Part shown: positions 41,066-51,790 of the stretch, piece after piece
Layout: every line of letters starts with the position of its first letter
Position numbering within the stretch: the first letter of the stretch is position 1
Assembly (NCBI GenBank): GCA_947652115.1
Contig: OX393570.1
Coordinates: forward strand, 8,155,389 to 8,219,388
Direction: 5' to 3'
DNA from: Blastomussa wellsi
Taxonomy: Eukaryota; Cnidaria; Anthozoa; Scleractinia; Plerogyridae
Length of the DNA stretch: 64,000 bases
Position numbers and translations under genes: made by a program
The notes under the pieces: generated by a model
Database searches by the model: none
Seen by the model: the letters and a program-made list of their open reading frames with translations, nothing else
Told to the model about the DNA's origin: nothing

Positions 41066-41530
41066 AGATAATTTGGTTTTATCAACTGGGTTCATAATGT
41101 GAATTGGCCAGCGTAAAGAGATTCGAAAGCTGACGTTTCGAGCGTTAGCCTTTCGTCGGAGCGAATCGAGGAATTGTGGGTCGTGGGTGGTTTATATACA
41201 GGAAGATGGAGCTTCACTATTGGCTGGTGCCTGGTAACGTGAAAACAACGGAAACATTAGTTGAATGAAAAGCGCGTTCGTTGATACCGTGAGGATTAAG
41301 AGCGCCGATTTGAAAAATAAATTTTTGTTCTAGAGTTTTGCGACTTTCTGTGCTTCCTCGGTGAAGGGAAAGGCCGCAGACTGCCATATTGGCAAGGCGA
41401 GCGTAACTAGTGCCGGTCCCAGACCGCGCGTTAGATTTAAAACCTGTGCACAGTATTTTGGAATTCGTATATCAAACATCGTTGCAGTACTGCACAGTCG
41501 AATCTTTGTCATGCAGTCCCCTGTCCAGCG
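41066..41530. repeat. Dispersed repeat, possibly retroelement-derived
   Basis: It begins TTTGGTTTTATCAACTGGGT, a word found again at 58,645-58,690. The minus strand gives LTLETSAFESLYAGQF-like residues followed by interrupted frames, suggesting a decayed retroelement end. The class is not determined. Confidence 0.4.
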
Positions 41531-41635
41531 GTCATTCTACATTTTTACTGTAAATTATAAAGCGCTCACCTCTGTTAAGAGCTCGCGGCCATCGAATGTT
41601 TTGACTTCGTAACTAGTTAATCTTATTGTAGTTTA

Positions 41636-41874
41636 AGGTGGCCTAATGGTTAGTGCGCTGGCCACTGCGTTGTCTTCTTCGGCAAGACACTTCACTCTCA
41701 CAGTGCCTCTCTTCACCTAGGTGTATAAATGGGTATCGGCGAATTTACTTCTGGGTGTAACCCTGCGATGGACTAGCATCCCATCCGGGATCTCTGTCGC
41801 TTCATTCAAAGGAAACTGGAATAAGTTCCAACCTGAAAGGCCACTAGGCTCATATACAGACTTTACCTTACCTC
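41636..41874 (+). mobile_element. tRNA-derived SINE, B box deleted
   Basis: The A box (TGGCCTAATGGTTAGTGCG) runs straight into the ACTGCGTTG body, so the B-box part present in the 48.5 and 63.6 kb copies is missing. The body has GTGTATAAATGGGTA and CCCTGCGATGGACTAGCATC. The end is TTACCTTACCTC. Confidence 0.7.
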
Positions 41875-42157
41875 TATTAAACATAACGTATACATCTTGT
41901 TCAGTTTTTCATTTCAGTTTAAAGTTTGATTTTTATGTTTTTTGTTCAGCAAACGCAAAATTTTAGGACGTCTCTATTAAGCAGGCAGTTGGTCAATTCC
42001 CAGATGTGAATTCTGAATGGAGGTTTGTTTGACTGTAATTTGCAGATTTACTGTATGACGTCAGATGATATGATGTGACGTCAAATTCCTACCACTACCA
42101 CAAGTTGTTTTGTCATTTCTACTTCTGCAATTTGTACCTGTTTTTTTCTCCTCAGCC

Positions 42158-45100
42158 ATGAGTTCTTCAGAAAATGGAGAATCAACCCCGCCAATTCAGA
42201 CTCCGAGGCAAGCCCGACTTGCTTTAACATCCAAGATCAAGGTTATCCCCGAAGGAGGGTGGGGATGGGCGATATGTACCGCGGCGTTCGTCTCTCAGTT
42301 GATAGTTATGGGGATCCATAACTCGTTTGGTATACTCTACACGACACTGTTGGAGGAATACAAAAAATCCAAGGCAGAAACAGGTAAGTCAGATTTCGAG
42401 CTAGACGCTTAATTTCTTTCACGGAAACGCAAATTTACCACGACTAATTATATGCAAAAGAATATCGTGGTAGCTATTTTTTTGTGGTATTTATGTGTGG
42501 TACACGCACATAACGTTGCTAATGATACCAGAAAAACAGATATAATCTACAGCTACAAGAAAAAAATAAAAGAAGTTGCAAAAGTCGGGCGTGTAACCAT
42601 GTTCGAAATAAATACAATAAAAAATATAGGCAGATAAAGCAATTATTTCCAAAGAGCGCGCTTTACATAATGAACGAGCGAGTACAACGAGGAGAATAGC
42701 CCGGATATGTTAATCACTGATCTCGCATCGTACAATCCCGAATGAAAAATCCTTCCAGCGCTAACGTATTTAAATATTACCTAATTTCATTTATTTGTGG
42801 CGTGATTTATTTATACAAATCGCTGACTTGGAGAAAATAACCAGTGAAATAATACTAAAAGACAATTTTTCAGTTTCTGGCTGTTAGATGCTCATCGCTT
42901 TTACCCCGGTGCAAGGCGCGCTCGTAGAATAATTTTTAATTTTAATTTTTATTTTTAATCGCACTATAGACTTTTGGGCACTGATTAAAACGCCGCGTAA
43001 ATGAAAGCTAAATGTTGGCTTTAAACCGTAAAAAAAGAAAAAAAAAGATATTTTATTTTTCTAAACCATGCATGAATAGTTGAACTACTTCCAAAGAATT
43101 ATCAGTTATAAATCAATACCTATTGTAAATAGCTAAGGGAAAAATAATAATGAAAGAGGCTCAGAAGGGTCCATATCGCATTTAACACTGAAAATGTATT
43201 GCAAGTTCTTGCGTTAATTAATTTAATACATCCTTGTGCGACCTTGCGTAGCTTTTGTTGAACTGTTTTCGGACGTCACATTTGTTGCCACGGCAATTCA
43301 TCTAAAAAGCCTTTTAGAGATCCGTCAGAAAAATTCGCCTGGGGGCTTGCAATTAAATTTAAGAAAAATCAGAAATTCTCAAATTTGGCCAGAATGTAGA
43401 TCTAGTGGCTATTTCTAAAAGATTACTCTAAATTCAATCAGAATTTTCTTTTTGGTAAACGGCGACGTAACCGTAACGATTTGAAAGCCCTTTGGGAGCA
43501 GTTTTCGATGGAACATACAAAAAATTTCCGAAAAAATAAAAAAGTGCGTTCAAACAATGAATATAACACTATAAAGAAGAAACGTTGCGGAAAAATTTAA
43601 ATGGCTACATGAACAATTTGACTTCAAGTATAATATTTTCAAGATTTTCAATTTTTGCCTCTTCGAGTGTTGGAAGATATTTCACGAGTGAGCGCATTAT
43701 TTTGCCGATTTTAAAATGGCTGCCAATCGCAATATTGAGAACAACAAAAAATAACTTGGTACATGGATTGGTATTCATGGTATTATCTACCTATCTATTA
43801 TATAAATATCATGATAGCCAAACCAAAGAGCAACTTTTCTTCTTTGGTGAAATTAAAAAAAATCTGTAAGAATGAATTTTTGCACAGGATTTTGTGGTTT
43901 CCCGCAATGAACCCCCTCCTTTTTTGATTTTGATCTATGATAAAGGAGCTCGGCCGTTACGATTACGAAACATTTAATTGTGGAAAAACTGCGCTCAGAC
44001 ACCTTGAAACATTTGTGTATCAGTCATTTCCTAAATTGCCCACACCTGCGGGCATTTCAGTTGACTTGTTTGAAACATTTTGGCCAAATTACCTGCTATG
44101 TCAGCAGCTTACACGGTCAATTGCCCTATAGGTTAGGGCTTCACAGAGCGTCAAATTCCCCACCCTTTCCGGATTTTAAAGACAAAAAGATTATTACAAC
44201 GCCGATATGTACTTTTGAGCATAAAAACGCTCTTTCTAGCTCAACTGATACCTTACCTGCGAAAAGTTTTTGGTAATATTTTATCAGAAAACCGGGTCAT
44301 TCACGATGTAAAAATCTGTGAAACTCCCAGTGACGTAAAGCAAAGAACGAACAAGATAACAAAGAACCTCGAAACAATGACATAGAAAAGAACAACATTA
44401 GCTCAAAAACAAAGAAAAAAGTCATAGGCTTTTACATGGAGGTAAACCCCAAAAACCATCATAAAAGCCCAAAACAAAGACCGAATCGTGAACTGACGCA
44501 AGTATCGTAAACTTCTGCAGCTGTGGTGAATTGCTAAATCGCTTAGCTTGAGACGCGTCATGGCTAAAAGGGGTGGCCGAGAGGGACGTTTCTAACCATG
44601 TACAGATTGAGTTGTCTTACACGAAGTGTGGAATCGTTGGAGCCTCAGCCTTTTCAGTGTCCACAGAGGCTCCAACGATTCCACGCTTTGTGTAAGACAA
44701 CTTAATCTGTTCATGGCTAGAAACGTCCCTCTGAGCCAACCTTTTTAGCCATCAGCTGTCAAACGTTTCTTCGATGATCAAGTGCCCAGCCTGGCGGGCG
44801 AATTTCCCATTATATTACGGAGCTAACCTCAAGCCAATTAAATAGCCGGGCTATGCCCGTGTTTATCACTTGTCTATACCATAAACCCGAAGCCCTATTT
44901 TCGTATGTTTTGACGTTTTCCTTACTAGCATGGGTGGGCTCAGTTAGCGTTGGCATCATGTATCTCTTTGGACCAATCACAAGCGGCCTCAGCGAAAGAC
45001 TTGGCTGCAGAGTGGTTGCATTGCTTGGAGGCTTGCTGTGCTTCCTGGGGTTGCTTTTGACGTCATTCGTCTCTGACCTAAGAAAGCTCTACGTGACATA

Positions 45101-46556
45101 CGGTGTCATATGGGGTATAGGGTCGAGTTTCTGTTACTTTCCTACACTCACCGCCCCTGGGGAGTATTTTTGTCAGCGACTATCCTTGGTGAATGGCATC
45201 GTTACTGCAGGTAAGTTGTCTGTCTGAGTATCTGCGCTACGTTACAAATGTGATCAACAGTAATTGACCTTTTGCAATAAACGTGCACATGGTACAAAAT
45301 CCGCCATGCTGGAGGCTAAGCCTATCATCATTTCCGCACTGGGACAGCCAAACAAAGCGACTTAAGGCAGTCAAGCTTGACTTTTCTTTGTTTGGATGTC
45401 CCAGTGCGGGAATAATTATAAGCTTGCCCTCCAGCAAAGTGGATTTTGTACCATTGCCCAGTTTCATACCGTGAGTTACTGGGTCGAGTGCGGTCTTTAG
45501 CGGAAAAATTAAAAGAAAAGAATGGCTTCCGCACTTGCGAAGTAAAAGGCGTCCTCATCACGAGCGTATTGTTTTTAAAACAAAAGGATTACGGAAGCGG
45601 ATAAGTCGTCTGAACTTTACAGTTTTGTTTATTTTTTGAAATTGTCCGCGAAAGTCCGTGCTCGACCCAGTGTCTCACGGTATGAAACTGGGCAATGTGA
45701 CCGTTTGTTGCAAAAGGCCTATTGTATGCTACACATGTGCTTCCAAAATCAAGAGCGACGATCTTCTGGCCGGGTTTTTCAAAACCCAGAATAAGCGTGA
45801 ATTTTGATTTCAGTGTTTTAAAGGAGCTCCGTCAGGGATGTTTTCGAATTACCTTCAAAAATTATAAGGAAACCTTAAAATAATTATTTACTAAGGCCTA
45901 GTTCATACGTCGCATTTCTGCCGTGTCGAATTCAATTCAAAGAATTAAATTCGGGAGAAATTCGACGTCTTAATCGGCGGCTGCGCATTTCTGTCGCACC
46001 GATTCAAACGTCGAATTTCTGCCGAATTTAATACCCGATTCACATCAAAGCTTAAACAGGTTTAAAAGCTGTTTAGTTAAACACGGTTTAAAATTGTTTT
46101 GTTCATAAAAGTTACCAACTGATGATTGTTGACCTCAAATTTGGCACAATGAAAGAACATATTATAACTTACTTGAATCCTATGTAAAATTCAGTCTTTC
46201 AGTCTTCTGTTGCTTATTTTCATTTTGTCTAACCTGGTTTAACTAAACAAGTTTTGTTGGTGTGAATGGGGTATAATACAATAAGCCTCCGTTGAGAATC
46301 TTGGTCCGCCATATTGGATACGTTACCTTTGTAACATTTTTGCGCTGACCGACATACACGGCAGTATCAATTCTGAATTAAGTTCATAAGTGCCGCACTT
46401 AATTGAATCGAATTCGAGAAGGCAGAAATGCGACCTATGAACCGGGTCAAAGGACAAAATACCACAAACAAGCACTAATTAGTACTAATTGTAGTTGTTT
46501 GTGTAAGCTGCCGGACTGACCTGTAATTAAGTCGTTGACTGCAAGAGGTTCATTAC

Positions 46557-46617
<61 letters not shown>

Positions 46618-49600
46618 CGATTTTCTTCAGTTTTTGGGTGTTCTACTGGGTATTATTATTCACTTATCACCTCATCTTCTTTTCCAAAAAACAATCGCCG
46701 AATCGCAGGTTACCTGAGTGGTCTGGTGGCAGCCTGGAAAATTATTTAGCTTGAACTCCAACATTTCATTTTCGAGTGTTTTCGGTCACTAGCTGCATGA
46801 AATTAATAAAAAGAAGCTAGCCTTTTTGTGTATTATCCCTTTGTTGGACGAAAGAGTTTCAAGCTCGCAATGTCACTTTTCGAATTAACTTGTAACAGTT
46901 TTTAACTATTTTTTGCTTGATGAAACATTGTTGCACCTAACTGGCGGTTTTAGGATCAAATTCCATCTGCAGTTCTTTTAATATTTGTGTAGACAACAAC
47001 ACAACCATACTTCACATTTATCTTCTGCAGGAAGTGGAATTGGCACGCTTTTATTCGGCCCAGTCCTCCAATACATGCTGCAGCGTCACGGCCTGGCTAC
47101 CTCCCTGCGCATACTCAGTGGCGTATCACTGCTGTTGTTGCTGGTGGGGCTGACGTATAAGCCATTTCGTTCGCCGCTTGAAAAATTGTTTGAAGTAAAG
47201 CGACAACCGAGGCCTTTCTTTGACCTGTCAATATGGCAGAACAAAGCGTTTTGCGTGTACACAGCAGCCGTGGCTCTTTTCATGCTTGGATATTTCATAC
47301 CTTACGTTCACCTGGTAGGTCACCTCCTTTGTTCGGCTTCTAAACAGCCCCCACCCACTCTCTATCCCCCTCCTTCCCCCACCCCACACAGACACCGGGA
47401 CGACGTTAGATCTCGAACTCTATCATAGTCTTTATAGCCCGTTTTCACTGTCATGCAACAAAATTAAATCGAACACCATTCAGTCAATGAAGTCAAGAAA
47501 AGAGATATTATAGGAGATAGCAAAAGAACTATTTTCTCCAAGTTTTATGACTATGCGTTACCCAAAACCGAAGATATTCGCCGAAGCGTTTTGACAAATT
47601 TACAGAACCCTGTATGGAGCCGCCATGTTGGCGCACCTCAGACGTACACCAACATGGCGACCGGAAAATAGTGTAAACATCTGGAACTTACTTTAGTTAT
47701 CCAGGTCAAATGGCTTAAAATCACAATGTAAAGTATACCTTTTATGACAAATGTGATCGACACTTCATGTCATGCACCGCCATAATTCTGAAATTCAAAA
47801 TGCGCTGGTTTCTAAATGGAGGATGCTATTGAGCTGAAAAATTGTAAACGGATATAAATTTAGTACCTCTTATGCCTGATGAGGATAGAAGCTTGGATAC
47901 TTCTTTAGTCTTGGATTTTAGACACCCGATGACGTCACGTGAAAACGATCTATACGAATTCGAAGGAAGCGATTTTAACACATTACATTCTTCTCTCCAA
48001 TCAGGTAAGTCACGTCGAAGGACTGGGTATTCCACCTTCCAAAGCAGCGCTCCTGATTGGCTTCATGTCCATCGCTTCCATAATCAGTCGGTTCGGCTTC
48101 GGCAAATTTTCGGATCACCCGAAGGTAAGCCGATTGCTTATGACGCAATTGGCGATCATGGGCTTCGGAGTGACCACAACGCTGAGTCCGCTGGCCAGAA
48201 GTTATGCATCTCTGGTGGCAGTTGTTGTGGCGTTGGGCCTGTTTGATGGATTGTACGTGGTGCTTATTGCAGTGCTAAATACGGATATAGTGGGAGCACA
48301 TAAGTTACCAGCCGCACTGGGAAGTCTATACGGTGTCATATCATTCACTATCACTCTGGGACCTCCGTGTGCAGGTAAAGTATATACTGCAGATTCAAAA
48401 GATAAAGTAAGGTTTATCTGCAATGAAGGACGAAATCTTGCAAAGTTTAAATATCCTGTTATTTGATTGGGAGGCGTGGTGGCCTAATGGTTGGCGGGCT
48501 GGAATCCGTATCGGCGGACGGTCCGAGTTCGAGCCCTACCCAAGGCACTGCGTTGTGTTCCTGGGCAAAACACTTTACTCTCCTTTCACCCAAAAAGTTT
48601 AATGCTTGGGGGAACCCTGCTATGGACGTAGTACCATCCCATCCAGCAACCTACGATCAGGCGTTCTTATTTTTCGCGACGGGAATAAAAAATATTATAA
48701 TATTCCATGGTCAATTGAATATGAGCTCAGATACAATTGCCTCTAAACCAACCAAAACTCCAGGAAGCGCAGTATACCATAGCTAGTTTTTAATGTGCGA
48801 TATTCAGAGAGATTATGGAAAGTAGGATGTAACTTCACTTACTTGGTCAACGCGCAAACTTTACCTTTCGCTCACTTCAGTACTTTCTCGCTTTTTACAT
48901 TACAGGTTTGATCTTTGATACGCTTAATTCTTACCATACTGCATTCTACATCTCTGGTGCGACCACAACCCTGTCCTCTTGCCTGATGTTCTTGATACCA
49001 TGGCTCATGCCTAACCAGCAAGGAGGTGTTTTCCGCCGAGATTCTTGCCAAAGCCGCATCGAAAGCTTGCTCAGCGCGAGCTCGCAAACATCAACTCCGG
49101 GATCAAGAACTTTGTCGTGCCACCGGTTTTTCGCCGACGGATTGATCAAGAGCAATAGTGCAGACAGTGGGGATGGTGGCAGCTCCTTAACACCAGGAGA
49201 GATCAGCCTTTGTGAAGCAGATAGAATTGCCACCAATAGCGAAAGCATTGGTGACGACCAATACGGGGCTAAAAGATCATTGTCCAAATCGAACAGCTTA
49301 TCGATGGACACAAGCATAAACACCGCCATTAATTCGACCATGTCACACCGTGGATCCATCACAAAGTTTCTGCTGCAACAACAGTTTCAGTCGCAATCCA
49401 GAGCCTCCCCTCCACTATCAGGCTCGCGCAGAGGATCAATGCAGATTCAATCGGATACAAGCACGCCCATTAGCTCGATGAGCGGTTATATATCGAACGC
49501 TAGCGGGACGTCACTTTCAGGTCCTGTCCCAATGGCAAGGAGCTCAAGCAAGAGTTCACAAACAGAATCAAGGCGTGTTTCCATCGAACTTCCCGGAGAA

Positions 49601-49930
49601 TCAAACAGCCAAGAACCACCTGAATTAAATAGCTCTGACGTCGATCAAGAAATGGAACATTTATCCACAGACCCGCTGTTCGTTGATGAGTTCTCGCGAC
49701 GGGAGTCTGGTGAAAGTACGGTCGCAGGTTCACGCTGGCAGTCTGGGCAGAGCACGGTGGTGATGGGCACTCCCATAATTACTCCCAAGGTTAGCCGAGC
49801 TGGCGATTCCGCGCTAGTTTGCTCCGTCAAAGACAACGATATGTTGCACCTACTGGCTGTTCGACTTTTACAAGCTACACGCCAAAGGGATGAAGATGCT
49901 GACGTAGAAGAAAGAGAGTCCGTGGTGTAG
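42158..49930 (+). CDS. Monocarboxylate transporter-like protein (SLC16, MFS), gene 1
   Basis: Five exons join in frame: 42,158-42,383; 44,929-45,210; 47,031-47,314; 48,005-48,374; 48,906-49,930. All introns are GT-AG, with phases 1, 1, 0 and 1. The product is about 728 residues. The family signature PEGGWGW starts TM1. A second signature segment, YFCQRLSLVNGIVTAGSGIG, crosses the exon 2/3 border. About twelve membrane helices are spread over all exons. From about residue 428 a Ser-rich cytosolic tail of some 300 residues follows, much longer than in typical family members. SLC16 proteins move lactate, pyruvate or other small acids and aromatics with protons; the substrate here cannot be told. 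A splice acceptor just before the ATG (TTTTTCTCCTCAG) suggests a 5' UTR intron. Confidence 0.88.
42384..44557. other. Intron 1 of SLC16-like gene 1
   Basis: AT-rich intron without recognised genes. A palindromic MITE (44,558-44,754) lies near its 3' end. The donor is CAG|GTAAGT and the acceptor CCTTACTAG. Confidence 0.7.
44558..44754. repeat. Palindromic MITE, family M1 copy B
   Basis: Long arms run from ATGGCTAAAAGG to CCTTTTTAGCCAT. GTTGTCTTACACGAAG and GGAATCGTTGGAGCCTC are mirrored around a CTTTTCAGTGTCCAC centre. It is better preserved than the 38.4-kb copy. Confidence 0.85.
45266..45719. repeat. Nested inverted repeats (compound MITE)
   Basis: The outer arms are CCTTTTGCAATAAACG and CGTTTGTTGCAAAAGG. 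Inside, GGTACAAAATCC...GGATTTTGTACC (45,290-45,453) forms one hairpin. GCCCAGTTTCATACCGTGAG (45,456) pairs with its inverse near 45,690. It probably records one MITE inside another. Confidence 0.65.
45894..46449. repeat. TIR-bounded non-autonomous element
   Basis: GGCCTAGTTCATACGTCGCA at the left is mirrored, with changes, by TGCGACCTATGAACCGGGTC at the right. CGCATTTCTGCCG words recur inside. No coding capacity. Confidence 0.55.
46557..46616. repeat. (ATT)n microsatellite
   Basis: About 20 uninterrupted ATT units in intron 2 of the transporter gene. Confidence 0.95.
47315..48004. other. Intron 3 of SLC16-like gene 1
   Basis: No repeat or gene is recognised. It ends CTTCTCTCCAATCAG directly before GTAAGT, a junction discussed under findings. 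Confidence 0.7.
48375..48905. other. Intron 4 of SLC16-like gene 1, with SINE
   Basis: It contains a SINE (48,469-48,646) and an inverted fragment of the 28.9-kb dispersed repeat (48,703-48,790). Confidence 0.7.
48469..48646 (+). mobile_element. tRNA-derived SINE in an intron
   Basis: The A box is TGGCCTAATGGTTGGCGGGC and the B box GGTCCGAGTTCGAGCCC. They are followed by the CACTGCGTTGTGTTCCTGGG body and CCATCCCATCCAG end. Same family as the copies at 41.6 and 63.5 kb. Confidence 0.75.
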
Positions 49931-50007
49931 CATTTCAGTTTCAGACCCTCTGATTTCATCAAGCCTTACAGTCTCCAGAATTCTTGTCCTCAGAGCCGGC
50001 CGCGTCT

Positions 50008-50161
50008 GTGCGCGAGGAGCAAGTGGCTCAGGAGGCACTTGATTTGATTTGATCTAACAAAGGGCGTCCAATTTCAAAACGGTTGATTTGATTGGATTCC
50101 CTTTGTTAGATTCTGACCAATCAAATCATGTGTCTCCTGAGCCACTTGCCGGTCTCGCGCA
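50008..50161. repeat. Palindromic repeat
   Basis: GCAAGTGGCTCAGGAGGCAC is inverted at 50,130-50,149, and the arms extend outward through GTGCGCGAG. MITE-like. Confidence 0.65.
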
Positions 50162-50504
50162 TAGGCCCAGCCGACTGAAAGAGGGACAAGCAGCTCTGGG
50201 GACGAGAATTGCACTGCAGCAACTGAACTTGAAAAATGTTCCAGTGTGCAGTGCGGTTTCCCCGAAATAATTCCGGAATAATTTATTAATTTTATATTAT
50301 AATAATTTATTGTTAATTAACTTGACAGCACAATTGTTGCACTTTTTATATATATAACAATGCCTTTTAATTTTTGAAACATGTTTCAGTGATTCAAAGA
50401 TCATTATCAGCTAGCCATAATGATAATAGGTGATTAGTAGAAACTCAGCTGTGTTGTATTGGAAATCCTTGAATCTGATTGGTCCTCCGACTGTTTTCTA
50501 TTCG

Positions 50505-50692
50505 CCAGTAGAAAACGATCGTGCGCACGTTTCTATTTGAAGGCAAGATCTTTCTTGATTTTTGGCTTAAAAATACATAAACTGTTAGCTTTTGGGATGC
50601 AATCCTTTAGAGTTTCTACTAAAACAATAAAACTACCGGCTGCGCCTCGTTGACTATTCGCTCATAGAAATCGAGGGCGAGTAGTGTACCTG
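50505..50692. repeat. Dispersed repeat (copy B, inverted to 25.1 kb)
   Basis: Reverse complement of most of the 25,085-25,290 unit, including ATCCTTTAGAGTTTCTACTA and the CTCATAGAAA palindrome part. Confidence 0.6.
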
Positions 50693-51790
50693 TTAATTAG
50701 TCTTTTTTTTATGCTTTCATTGGTTAATTTAACGTATATGCTTGATTTATAAAGACCATTGCACAGGCAGTTATATAATAAGGAGCATTCTGTATACCTT
50801 ACCTCTAAGTTCATTACTCTTGACGGTGTTGTTTGATACACTGAAATATGTTTCATAGAGCGGTGATTGGTTTCAAAGTCTTGCGCCACTTTTTCAACCA
50901 ATCAGAAGTAAAACCAATCGTGCATCGCATGTACACGTTTTCCCGCTCTTTGCGTCGACAACGTGAAATTAATTCCAGTTTTTGATTGGTCAACTGGATT
51001 GTCTTCGTCCTTTGTGATTGGCTAAAGCAATTACTTTGGATTTGGATTTAAGACACTCAGTTGAAACTCGCTCTAAACTAAAAAGTCTTCTTCTTGTGGT
51101 TTTAAAATTAATTTTGTATTTTTTTCCACTCATTCCTTTTCAAACTTGTTGAATCCTATTTCTCAGAGAACCACCTTCAGTTCTGTTCGCTTACTTCCTC
51201 GCATTCTCGCTACTAAGTGTTTTTAATTGGTCCCTAAATGCTGCCATTGTGTTTTTCTGTCGAAAGCTATACAAATAGTACTTTTAAAAAATTTACTCTT
51301 GTTGAGTGACCGATGAGTGTTTGGACAGTTTTGTTGTCTAAAACGATAAGGCCGTTTTCACACAATGAGGAACGTTTATTTTAAGGTGTGCCAGACGACA
51401 ATAGGACATTTTTGTGTGCTTTGGGGTTTTTCTCATACCTAACGGTCATTTGTCACAGGCGGCTGTCCGCCTTAACTAGTCTTCACAATTTGCCTCTTTT
51501 TTATCGTCTTTTTTTATCGCCTCTCGAAAGATTAGGGTTGTTTCCAACTCCCACAAAATTCAGGCAAAAACGATCGAATCCCACTTTTTATTGTCAAATT
51601 AAAAAAAACTGCAAATATTAAGACACCCTGTGCAATGACGTCACTTTTGGATTGACTAGCAAACGCATTGGGAAAGAAACGGGAGTCACGTGGACGCGGG
51701 TACGGGACGGGATTGCTACACTTGAGAGGTAGGTTCAACTCGATACATATTAAAGATGCGAGCAACGATATCAACCGTCCTGTTTGTCTT

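Larger units (their letters stand above)
45211..47030. other. Intron 2 of SLC16-like gene 1, repeat-filled
   Basis: It contains a nested foldback repeat (45,266-45,719), a TIR-bounded unit (45,894-46,449) and an ATT microsatellite (46,557-46,616). This intron is absent from the paralogous gene 2. Confidence 0.8.
49931..51790. other. Space between the two convergent transporter genes
   Basis: It must hold both 3' UTRs. It contains two repeats listed separately and no further gene. Confidence 0.5.
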
